DNA of 5,473 bases. It comes from Gemmatimonadota bacterium. GTDB lineage: Bacteria; Latescibacterota; UBA2968; UBA8231. The notes beneath the pieces are model-generated. The model made no database searches and was not told the origin of the DNA. It saw only the letters and a program-made list of their open reading frames with translations. This document shows, in pieces, positions 1 through 5,473 of this stretch. The DNA lies in contig JAPOYQ010000571.1 in the NCBI GenBank assembly GCA_026706505.1, forward strand, positions 1-5,473, given 5' to 3'. A program made the translations under genes and the position numbers. Numbering within the stretch: position 1 is the stretch's first letter; each line of letters starts with the position of its first letter.

Positions 1-1
1 T

Positions 2-691
2 TACCTTGTGCAGTTTTCCTTTTACCACACCGTGCGTTCGGCCCAGAAGCTACGCTGGCGCGAGCGACAGGCCGCCGAATTGCTCGCTCTCACCCGCGAG
101 CAAGAACTGGCCATTCTCAAAGCCCAACTCAATCCCCACTTTCTCTTTAATACCCTCAACGGCATCAGTGCAATGGTCACCCGCGATCCAGAGGAGGCGC
201 GCCGCATGATCGCCCGCCTAGCCGACCTCCTGCGCTACGCCACCGACAGTTCCGAACAACCACTGGTCCCGCTGCGCGAAGAAGTGGCGTTCACTCAAGC
301 CTATGTGCAGTTAGAGCATAAACGCCTAGCCGAACGGCTAAGCGTCGAACTAGACATTGACTCCGAAGCTCTCGACGCTCCTATACCGCCAATGATCCTC
401 CAATCCCTAGTGGAAAACGCCATCAAGCACGGTATCGCTCCCGCGCCGGAAGGAGGCAAACTGCTCGTCCAGATTCGGGCTGCTAAGGGGCTTTTGCGGA
501 TCGTCGTGCGCGATACGGGGATTGGTGTAAACGGCCGGTCGCTGGAGGAGTTGAAAGCGCTGGGAACCGGCTTGAAAAACAGCGATGAACGCCTGCGGCA
601 CCTCTTTGGCGAAGAGGCTCAGCTCAGGTTACAGACGCCCGCTAATGGCGGTTTCCAAATCGATTTTTCTCTGCCCTTGGAGCCGCAGTAA
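2..691 (+). CDS. LytS/YehU-family sensor histidine kinase, C-terminal part (5' end outside window)
   Basis: Membrane-type sensor kinase that would autophosphorylate on histidine and pass the phosphate to the regulator encoded directly downstream. The frame is open to the left edge, so the gene starts before the window. A GTG at 8 is the first in-frame start-like codon but is probably internal. Counting from that codon, residues 10-40 form a charged, probably coiled linker. The phospho-acceptor motif LNPHFLFNTLN follows, with His44 (bases 137-139), as in the His_kinase (PF06580) family. A HATPase domain follows: N-box LVENAIKHG at 134-142 (Asn137), G1 box DTGIG at 169-173 and G2 box GTGLKN at 186-191. 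All catalytic boxes look intact. The sensory/transmembrane region expected at the N terminus is missing from view, so the stimulus is unknown. The stop codon overlaps the next start (TAATG), indicating translational coupling. Confidence 0.95.
   Translation, partial: YLVQFSFYHTVRSAQKLRWRERQAAELLALTREQELAILKAQLNPHFLFNTLNGISAMVTRDPEEARRMIARLADLLRYATDSSEQPLVPLREEVAFTQAYVQLEHKRLAERLSVELDIDSEALDAPIPPMILQSLVENAIKHGIAPAPEGGKLLVQIRAAKGLLRIVVRDTGIGVNGRSLEELKALGTGLKNSDERLRHLFGEEAQLRLQTPANGGFQIDFSLPLEPQ
679..682 (+). promoter_or_regulatory. Ribosome binding site for the LytTR regulator
   Basis: GGAG lies eight bases before the ATG at 691, inside the last codons of the kinase gene. With the one-base TAATG overlap it supports ATG 691 as the start and coupled translation of the two genes. 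Confidence 0.5.
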
Positions 692-1413
692 TGAGAGCTC
701 TCATCGTCGACGACGAACCCCTTGCCCGCCAGTTGATCCGCGAGTATCTGGCCGATTTCCCGCAGATCCAAGTGCTAACTGAATGCGGCGACGGAGAAAA
801 CGCGGTAAAAACCATAAACGCCGAACGGCCCGACCTAGTCTTCCTCGATGTGCAAATGCCAGGGCTCTCTGGTTTTGAAGTCTTGGGCCACCTCGACTTC
901 ATGCCCGCCATCATTTTTTCTACCGCCTATGACAAGTTCGCTTTGCGCGCCTTTGAGATCAACGCCGTCGATTACTTGCTCAAACCCTACGCACGAGAGC
1001 GCTTCGCCCAAGCCGTGCGTCGAGCATTGGAGCGCAAGGGACGCATCAACCTCGATTCCTTCCAGGGCCTGTTGCGCCAAACGACCACCCAAGACCGCTT
1101 TCTCGTTCGCGTCGGCCGCCAGATCGTTCCGGTGGCGACGGAGGATATTCTGTGGATCGAGGCCGCCGGGGACTACGCCAAGCTGCACGCCACTGACAGC
1201 AGCCACCTGTGCGGCGCGGGGCTGGGTGATTTAGAAAAAAGGCTCGACCCGCGCCGCTTCCTGCGCGTCCACCGCTCCGCCATCGTCGCCATAAACGCGA
1301 TCGCGCACCTCGAAAGCGACGGCGAAGGCGGTTATGTCGCCACGCTTAAAAACGGTGCGCAAGTGCGGGTCAGCCGATCGCGCGCCGACCAGATACGGCA
1401 CCTCGTCGTCTGA
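691..1413 (+). CDS. LytTR-family response regulator
   Basis: Cytoplasmic DNA-binding response regulator of 240 residues, the usual length for the LytR/AlgR (LytTR) family. The receiver domain covers about residues 1-115: acidic pair Asp7-Asp8, phospho-acceptor Asp53 in FLDVQMPGLSG, Ser77-Thr78 in the switch position and Lys98 in YLLKPY. All the residues needed for phosphorylation are present. The LytTR domain covers about 135-238, with the typical ILWIEAAGDYAKLH (153-166) and FLRVHRSAIVAI (190-201) segments and the closing VSRSRADQIR (227-236). LytTR proteins bind direct-repeat sites upstream of target promoters. No candidate target promoter lies in this window, because all gaps are short. 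The cognate kinase is directly upstream and overlaps by one base. The gene converges on the glycoside-hydrolase-like gene, so control of that gene is not implied by orientation. Confidence 0.96.
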   Translation: MRALIVDDEPLARQLIREYLADFPQIQVLTECGDGENAVKTINAERPDLVFLDVQMPGLSGFEVLGHLDFMPAIIFSTAYDKFALRAFEINAVDYLLKPYARERFAQAVRRALERKGRINLDSFQGLLRQTTTQDRFLVRVGRQIVPVATEDILWIEAAGDYAKLHATDSSHLCGAGLGDLEKRLDPRRFLRVHRSAIVAINAIAHLESDGEGGYVATLKNGAQVRVSRSRADQIRHLVV

Positions 1414-1445
1414 CATTTTTCTCGTCGAGCCTCGCCAAAAATTAG

Positions 1446-3458
1446 TCAATCCAAATACACCACGCCCAGCCCATAGACGATCAAACTCGGCACCTCAAAA
1501 TACACTCGTCCGGCGCGCCTGTGATGCGGCAAAACCACGGCCTCCTCTCGCTCTGGATAGAGCCATTCAACCCGCTCCACCCTTTGCTCATCCGGTACCA
1601 CCAGCCTCACCTGCAGCGGCCCCACGGGCTGCGGCACCTCAATATCGCTGCTCTCATCCTGGCGATAGTTGACCCAGTGCAAGACCACTGCCTTGATGCC
1701 GTCCGGTCGCCAAGCCCGCACCCGCACGAACCACGGCGCGTCCGTCTCCAGCCACGCCGCCCCAAGCAAGTCCTTCAAGCCCTTGAGGAATTGCCGTCCT
1801 AACGCGTCCCGCTGGGCCACCGGATAGACCGGCACCTCCTGCTCGGAGCGCAGCGCCACTTTTTCCGGCCCCCACGTCCGTTCGCCCAGGTACTGCACCC
1901 CTGCCGGTGCCTCGCTCCGCCAGTCGGCCAACAAGCCCGTTTCATGCGGCGTCCCGTCCACATCCAGATCTCCGGTCGCACCGGCGAATACCATCTTGCC
2001 GCCGCCGGCCACATAGCGCTGCAAAAAGGCACCCTCGGCCGCTGTCAGGCGCTCGATTCCGGGCAGCACCAGCGCGGCGTACTCGTCGCCCTTGGCCACC
2101 AATTGGGACTCCAAGAGCATGTCGAACAACACGTGGCCATCCTCCATATAGCGCCCCAATTGCTTGAGCGGCTCCACGCAGTCCTCCTCCTGCTCCAGCT
2201 CGGCCCGGCGCGGGTACACCAAGCCCACCTGCGACCAGGGACGGGCCGGATGGATCAATTCCTGGTGGTCGGCCAAAAAACGCTGATAGCGACACACCGG
2301 CCCCATGTAATCTTCTAGGGCGTAATCGCTATTGGCGTCCTGGCCCCAGTGAAAGGCCAGCGCCGCACTGTGGTTGGCTCCCGCCTCGGCGATGGACAGG
2401 CGCAGACGGTGGCCGTCGTACTTGTTGAGAACCATGGGCTTGCCCCCGCTCATGGCGTACGCATGGCGCGCTGACAAGCCCGTATCGCCCAGGTGCCCCT
2501 GGTCCACATTGCTGAAGTTCTTGTTGCCACCCTGGCTGTACCAGATATAATCCTCGCCTTGGGCCCAATCCTCATCCGGCAGCAGGCAGCGCTCGTCCCA
2601 GGCCGACAACTCGTATTTGTGGTACCACTGGGCCAGTAGCAAATCCGGCTTGAGGGCGCGGCCGTAGTCCACGAACAACTCGTCGAAGAATTCCTTGCGC
2701 CGCCGGGACACCAACCGAGCCAGCAAGCGCTCGATCCGCTGGCGCAAATCCCGCGGTGCCGCAGCGCGCACGGCTATGGGGGCACTGTATTCGGCCGTGG
2801 CCGGCGGCCCGGCTGGATCGAGCCCGCGGTGCAGTTCGTCGTCGCTGAATTCCCGGGCCAAATGCTCCATCAAATAGTGGCGGCAATGGGCGCACTGGCA
2901 GAATTGCTCGAAGTTGTGGTGCGCGTTAAAGCCGTCCATGCCTAGTTCAATGGCCTTTTTGACCATGGGCTTCAACAGAGCCAGCCAATGGGGATTGCAC
3001 ATACACCCGCTATAAGTCCGGTACGGCCTACCCTCTATGGGCCAGCAGCGCAGTTTTCCGCCGACTGTGCGCTGCAGGGCCGCGGCCACCTCATCGCAGG
3101 GGGGCGGTCCCAATAAATCCTCGGTCCAGATCCGCGCCCAATTGCCAAACAGCCCCTTGCCCGTCTCGTGATCGCCATAGATCCAGCCCATGCTCAACTG
3201 CCCCACCACCTTGGCTCCAGCCTCTTGGACGCGCGGGATGAGATCGCCAGCCAAGGCCAGATTCTCCTCGATGCCAACGAGGGGCATGCCCGCCCAACTG
3301 CGCTCGACCTCTGCATCGTCGGCCAAGCCGTAGAACATGGGGCCGTACGTCCCCATCTGCACTAGCTGCACCCGACCCCGCCGCACGTGCTCGACCAAAT
3401 CTAGCCGCTGCGGCACCGTCCAGTGCTCGGCCATCCTGTTAAACCAGAATTCCGCCAT
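1446..3458 (-). CDS. Glycoside-hydrolase-like protein with beta-galactosidase trimerisation-like domain
   Basis: Predicted 670-residue cytoplasmic protein with no signal peptide or membrane segment. Residues 1 to about 395 look like a (beta/alpha)8 barrel of the GH42/GH-A type. They include YGPMFYGLADD (38-48), CMCNPHW (152-158), GMDGFNAHHNFEQFCQCAHC (173-192) and QWYHKYELSAW (277-287). About 408-500 resembles the GATase-fold beta-galactosidase trimerisation domain, with VGLVYPRR (411-418), YAALVLPGIERLT (460-472) and VAGGGKMVFAG (483-493). About 575-670 is a beta-sandwich tail containing VVLHWVNY (591-598). The CxCxxC cluster at 187-192, with C152 and C154, may be structural or metal-binding. 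The substrate cannot be named, and I cannot assign the catalytic acids with confidence. The ATG at 3458 is chosen because AGAGGAG sits five bases upstream. A frame extension to a TTG at 3554 would run into the preceding gene and adds an unfamiliar Cys/Arg-rich segment. Probably the last gene of the minus-strand unit. It could instead be a non-catalytic member of this superfamily. Confidence 0.8.
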   Translation of the reverse strand: MAEFWFNRMAEHWTVPQRLDLVEHVRRGRVQLVQMGTYGPMFYGLADDAEVERSWAGMPLVGIEENLALAGDLIPRVQEAGAKVVGQLSMGWIYGDHETGKGLFGNWARIWTEDLLGPPPCDEVAAALQRTVGGKLRCWPIEGRPYRTYSGCMCNPHWLALLKPMVKKAIELGMDGFNAHHNFEQFCQCAHCRHYLMEHLAREFSDDELHRGLDPAGPPATAEYSAPIAVRAAAPRDLRQRIERLLARLVSRRRKEFFDELFVDYGRALKPDLLLAQWYHKYELSAWDERCLLPDEDWAQGEDYIWYSQGGNKNFSNVDQGHLGDTGLSARHAYAMSGGKPMVLNKYDGHRLRLSIAEAGANHSAALAFHWGQDANSDYALEDYMGPVCRYQRFLADHQELIHPARPWSQVGLVYPRRAELEQEEDCVEPLKQLGRYMEDGHVLFDMLLESQLVAKGDEYAALVLPGIERLTAAEGAFLQRYVAGGGKMVFAGATGDLDVDGTPHETGLLADWRSEAPAGVQYLGERTWGPEKVALRSEQEVPVYPVAQRDALGRQFLKGLKDLLGAAWLETDAPWFVRVRAWRPDGIKAVVLHWVNYRQDESSDIEVPQPVGPLQVRLVVPDEQRVERVEWLYPEREEAVVLPHHRRAGRVYFEVPSLIVYGLGVVYLD

Positions 3459-3463
3459 TCTAT

Positions 3464-3470
3464 CTCCTCT
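3464..3470 (-). promoter_or_regulatory. Shine-Dalgarno sequence for the glycoside-hydrolase-like gene
   Basis: Read on the minus strand the bases are AGAGGAG, followed by five bases (ATAGA) and then ATG at 3458. This is the clearest ribosome binding site in the window. It decides the start in favour of 3458 rather than the upstream TTG, which would overlap the preceding gene by 44 bases. Confidence 0.78.
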
Positions 3471-3510
3471 GTGCCGTGCCCGGCTCGGAAGGGTGCCTCG
3501 GCATAGCGGC

Positions 3511-3780
3511 TTACCGCAGTAGCAGCATCCGTCGAACGAACGCGTTCTGGCCAACTAGGAGGCGGGCTACGTAGACCCCGCTCGCCAGGGGCGCTCCTCT
3601 GTTATTCACTCCTGACCAGCGGACCAAATGCTCTCCCGCTGATCGGCCCTCGTCCAGGAGAGTCGCCACGCACTGTCCCGTAATGTTGTAGATGCTCAGA
3701 CGAACGTGCGCTGGAGTTGGGACGCTGTAGCTCAAGGCAGTGACTGCATTGAAGGGGTTGGGATAGTTCGCCAGCGAGAT
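3511..3780 (-). other. C-terminal NYPNPFN / FlgD-like sorting-type domain
   Basis: The last 89 or so residues of the GH16-like protein. It starts near ISLANYPNPFNAVT, continues with the beta-strand pattern VRLSIYNITGQCVATL and the LASGVYVARL segment, and ends in RRMLLLR. This pattern is common at the C termini of secreted proteins in FCB-group and Latescibacteria-like genomes. There it serves as a type IX secretion signal or a related surface-anchoring module. Whether this organism has a type IX system cannot be seen here. Confidence 0.82.
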
Positions 3781-4953
3781 CGCTGTGGGAGTGACATCGC
3801 GCTCGTCGGCAATCGCCGTCTCCATCGGTGCCAGTGGTTCAAAGCTGAAAGAGGTGACGACGACCTCGACGTCGCGACCATCGGCTGGTGCCTCTCCATG
3901 CAGGAGCCACAGATTCATCCGCACTTGCTCGGCTCCGGTCTCCGGGACGCCATCTCCATGGAAAGACCAGCGCTGCTCAACAGGCTCGCCGGTTCCTTGG
4001 GCGATGCTCGCGAAGTCAATGCGGTCTGGCACCCAAGTGAAGGTATGGATCGATTCGCGATCTCCGTAGCGGGCATCGAATTGGTAGCGATGCCCCGGAA
4101 GCGTGTATGGCTGAACGGCGAACTGAGCATTCGGCCCGCCGACAACTCCCCAGTAGGACAGCTCAATGTCTATCTCGCGATAGCTCTGCTGGGACGCCAA
4201 GTCGTCCCATGTGAAGAACCCGAATACCACGCGGGGATCGAAATCCTCGGCGGCCGCGCGCAGCACAATCCGATAGGTCCCGTAGCCAAAGGTCCTGTCG
4301 GAGATGACCTCGGTCGCCTGCCAGCCCTCTTCGCGCTGCGCCAGTGTGAGGTGGAGACCCTCTCCATCGACCCAAACAGCATCGCCTCCGTCGGTGAAGT
4401 GATTGGGGCCAGGACCCAAGGGGGCGGAACCGGTCTTTACGTGCCACTGGAGACCGGCAAAGTCGATGCGTCGACGGTAGGTACGCACCACCTGTACCTC
4501 GTCGAGAACGGATTGAGACAGTGCCGCGGGAAACTCACTCTCACCTTGCATCAGGGGCGGAGAGTCGTCGGCAGAGATCAGAAACGCGACGATGCGGGTC
4601 GCCTCGTGGTCGAGTCCCCCGGTGGTGATATCGCACGTCCAGGTGCCGTCCGGCTCAATGACGGTTGCCGGTTCGGCGAATGTCGGCTTGGTCCACCAGC
4701 CACCGCCGACGCAGATGTAGACGGCCACCCGGTGGGCCGCGGGCTCGACCTCATGTACTCGCCCTCCGAGAAGGAGCTCCCTGTCTCCCCAAACCGGGAT
4801 CTCCGTCACCGCAATCGCCTGCCCCTGCTGAACCCTAAGAGAGGGATGCTCTGGAGGTGCTGGTGCTGCGACGCGAACCAAAGCCAGAACCAGAATGCCA
4901 ACTTGAAAGACGGCAATGCGCAACAGAGGGTTGTAGGCTGTTTTGCGCTTCAT
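3511..4953 (-). CDS. Secreted GH16-like glycan-active protein with C-terminal sorting-type domain
   Basis: Predicted 480-residue exported enzyme. From the ATG at 4953, residues 1-28 form a signal peptide (KRK, then a hydrophobic core around VFQVGILVLALV). About 37-157 is a beta-rich module of unknown function with WWTKP (86-90) and CDITTGG (107-113). About 163-372 is a GH16-like concanavalin-A-fold domain with the catalytic signature EIDIE at 260-264 (bases 4162-4176), giving a likely nucleophile Glu260, helper Asp262 and acid/base Glu264. GH16 enzymes cleave beta-1,3/1,4 glucans, galactans and related polysaccharides; the substrate here is not determinable. About 392-480 is a FlgD-like/T9SS-like C-terminal domain with NYPNPFN (396-402) and a basic end (RRMLLLR). 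The ATG has only a weak ribosome binding site. An alternative TTG at 4992 overlaps the upstream stop as TTGA, with AGGG upstream, and would lengthen the signal peptide n-region by 13 residues. It lies 35 bases after the oxygenase gene and 52 before the next gene. Confidence 0.86.
   Translation of the reverse strand: MKRKTAYNPLLRIAVFQVGILVLALVRVAAPAPPEHPSLRVQQGQAIAVTEIPVWGDRELLLGGRVHEVEPAAHRVAVYICVGGGWWTKPTFAEPATVIEPDGTWTCDITTGGLDHEATRIVAFLISADDSPPLMQGESEFPAALSQSVLDEVQVVRTYRRRIDFAGLQWHVKTGSAPLGPGPNHFTDGGDAVWVDGEGLHLTLAQREEGWQATEVISDRTFGYGTYRIVLRAAAEDFDPRVVFGFFTWDDLASQQSYREIDIELSYWGVVGGPNAQFAVQPYTLPGHRYQFDARYGDRESIHTFTWVPDRIDFASIAQGTGEPVEQRWSFHGDGVPETGAEQVRMNLWLLHGEAPADGRDVEVVVTSFSFEPLAPMETAIADERDVTPTAISLANYPNPFNAVTALSYSVPTPAHVRLSIYNITGQCVATLLDEGRSAGEHLVRWSGVNNRGAPLASGVYVARLLVGQNAFVRRMLLLR
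4870..4953 (-). other. Signal peptide of the GH16-like protein
   Basis: Positive n-region (MKRK), then a hydrophobic stretch of about 14 residues, then a short Ala/Pro-rich region (VAAPAPP) where cleavage is plausible. The exact cleavage site is an estimate. It predicts Sec export, in contrast to the next gene's product, which has no signal. Confidence 0.7.
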
Positions 4954-4988
4954 ATTGCACCGAGGCCGGACTTCGTCAGAGCAAGCGT

Positions 4989-5473
4989 TCAAAAGCTGGC
5001 CCTAACGACTCCCGTTCCAAGACCCGGCACTTCAGCGGTAACCGGCTCGAACTGCCGTGCTACTACCCAATCGGGACGAGGATTCTCGACGCCGCTCGGC
5101 ACGTTGTCGATGGCGGCGAAGGCGTAGATCAGACTGTAGCGCTGCGCAGGTGAGAAGTTGTGGTTCGAGCCGTGCACGATCCGGCAGTCGAAGAAACAGA
5201 CGTCGCCAGCGTCGCCCTCAATCGGAATGATCATCGACTCATCGGTGATGTACTCGCGCAGCGCCTCCGGCGTGATGCACCACTGCTTGTAGCTGGTGGT
5301 GATCTCGTCGCTGTAGTGGTCCAGCACGCCCCAGCGATGTGAACCCTTCACCAGCGCGATACTGCCGTTGTTGCGCGTATTCGGACCCAACATGACCAGC
5401 GCAGAGGCCAACCGATCGTCGACGCCGTCATAGCGCCAGTAGCCGTAGTCCTGGTGCCAGAGCCACACGGTGC
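4989..5473 (-). CDS. Phytanoyl-CoA dioxygenase (PhyH) family oxygenase, C-terminal part (5' end outside window)
   Basis: Fe(II)- and 2-oxoglutarate-dependent oxygenase that would hydroxylate a small organic substrate, releasing succinate and CO2. The frame is open through the right edge, so the N-terminal part is missing; a GTG at 5468 is probably internal. Counting from that codon, the iron-binding triad is visible: His5 and Asp7 in WHQDYGYW, and the distal His99 in IVHGSNHN (bases 5172-5174). Arg110 in QRYSLIYAF is the expected 2-oxoglutarate carboxylate ligand. The family segment GSIALVKGSHRWG (35-47) lies between them. The active site thus looks complete. The family includes phytanoyl-CoA, ectoine and many secondary-metabolite hydroxylases, and the substrate cannot be told from this part. 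The gene ends 35 bases before the GH16-like ATG, or overlaps its alternative TTG start, so co-transcription is likely. Confidence 0.93.
   Translation of the reverse strand, partial: TVWLWHQDYGYWRYDGVDDRLASALVMLGPNTRNNGSIALVKGSHRWGVLDHYSDEITTSYKQWCITPEALREYITDESMIIPIEGDAGDVCFFDCRIVHGSNHNFSPAQRYSLIYAFAAIDNVPSGVENPRPDWVVARQFEPVTAEVPGLGTGVVRASF

Noticed and set aside
1401..1427. Direct repeat CTCGTCG near the end of the response-regulator gene, considered as a LytTR site
   Set aside because: The repeat is short, lies at a gene's 3' end and partly codes for the last residues. The location and sequence do not fit a promoter-proximal LytTR element.
1414..1445. Possible bidirectional terminator between the convergent genes (ATTTTT and AAAAAT flanking about 16 bases)
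   Set aside because: The A/T flanks could pair, but the interior has no stable GC stem; the CTCG/CGAG pairing leaves a one-base loop. The evidence is too weak to call a terminator.
3459..3510. Hairpin terminator or promoter between the GH16-like and GH-like genes
   Set aside because: Repeated GGCAC/GCCG words occur, but they are direct or pair for only four bases, with no T-run. I see no convincing -35/-10 pair. Only the ribosome binding site is supported.
3459..3554. N-terminal extension of the glycoside-hydrolase-like gene from TTG at 3554
   Set aside because: It would overlap the preceding gene by 44 bases and add 32 residues rich in Cys and Arg with no family resemblance. The ATG at 3458 has a strong Shine-Dalgarno sequence.
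3706..5127. Long open frame on the plus strand (473 codons) opposite the GH16-like and oxygenase genes
   Set aside because: It lies antisense to two genes with clear family motifs, and its translation shows no recognisable domain or signal. Such antisense frames are common in GC-rich coding DNA.

Overview
The window is a gene-dense stretch of bacterial DNA with high G+C and five protein-coding genes. The two at its ends are cut by the window edges. Two genes on the plus strand (to position 1413) converge on three genes on the minus strand (5473 down to 1446). Only 32 bases separate the two groups, and no gap exceeds about 55 bases. I see no RNA gene, CRISPR array, insertion sequence or obvious repeat.

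Plus strand, 2-1413: the C-terminal part of a LytS/YehU-type sensor histidine kinase, followed after a one-base stop/start overlap by a complete LytTR-type response regulator. Together they form one translationally coupled two-component system. The sensor's input domain lies upstream of the window, so the signal cannot be read here.

Minus strand, read from right to left: (i) the C-terminal part of a phytanoyl-CoA dioxygenase (PhyH) family Fe(II)/2-oxoglutarate oxygenase; (ii) a secreted GH16-like glycan-active protein with a signal peptide, an N-terminal beta module, an intact EIDIE catalytic motif and a C-terminal NYPNPFN/FlgD-like sorting-type domain; (iii) a large glycoside-hydrolase-like protein with no signal peptide, an N-terminal barrel-like region carrying a cysteine cluster, a trimerisation-like (GATase-fold) middle and a beta-sandwich tail. 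The spacing (about 35 and 52 bases) suggests one transcription unit. A reasonable but unproven reading is that the secreted enzyme cuts an external polysaccharide and the product is handled inside the cell by the second enzyme. The oxygenase would act on a small substrate that may or may not be related.

Organism: the NYPNPFN-type C-terminal domain is typical of the FCB/Latescibacterota/Poribacteria-like groups. The mix of PhyH oxygenases with unusual glycoside hydrolases also fits an uncultured heterotroph of that kind, known mostly from metagenomes. This is inference from protein style, not a taxonomic assignment. No clearly new system (defence, mobile element, RNA) is evident. The most interesting content is the pair of under-characterised carbohydrate-active proteins and their pairing with the oxygenase.
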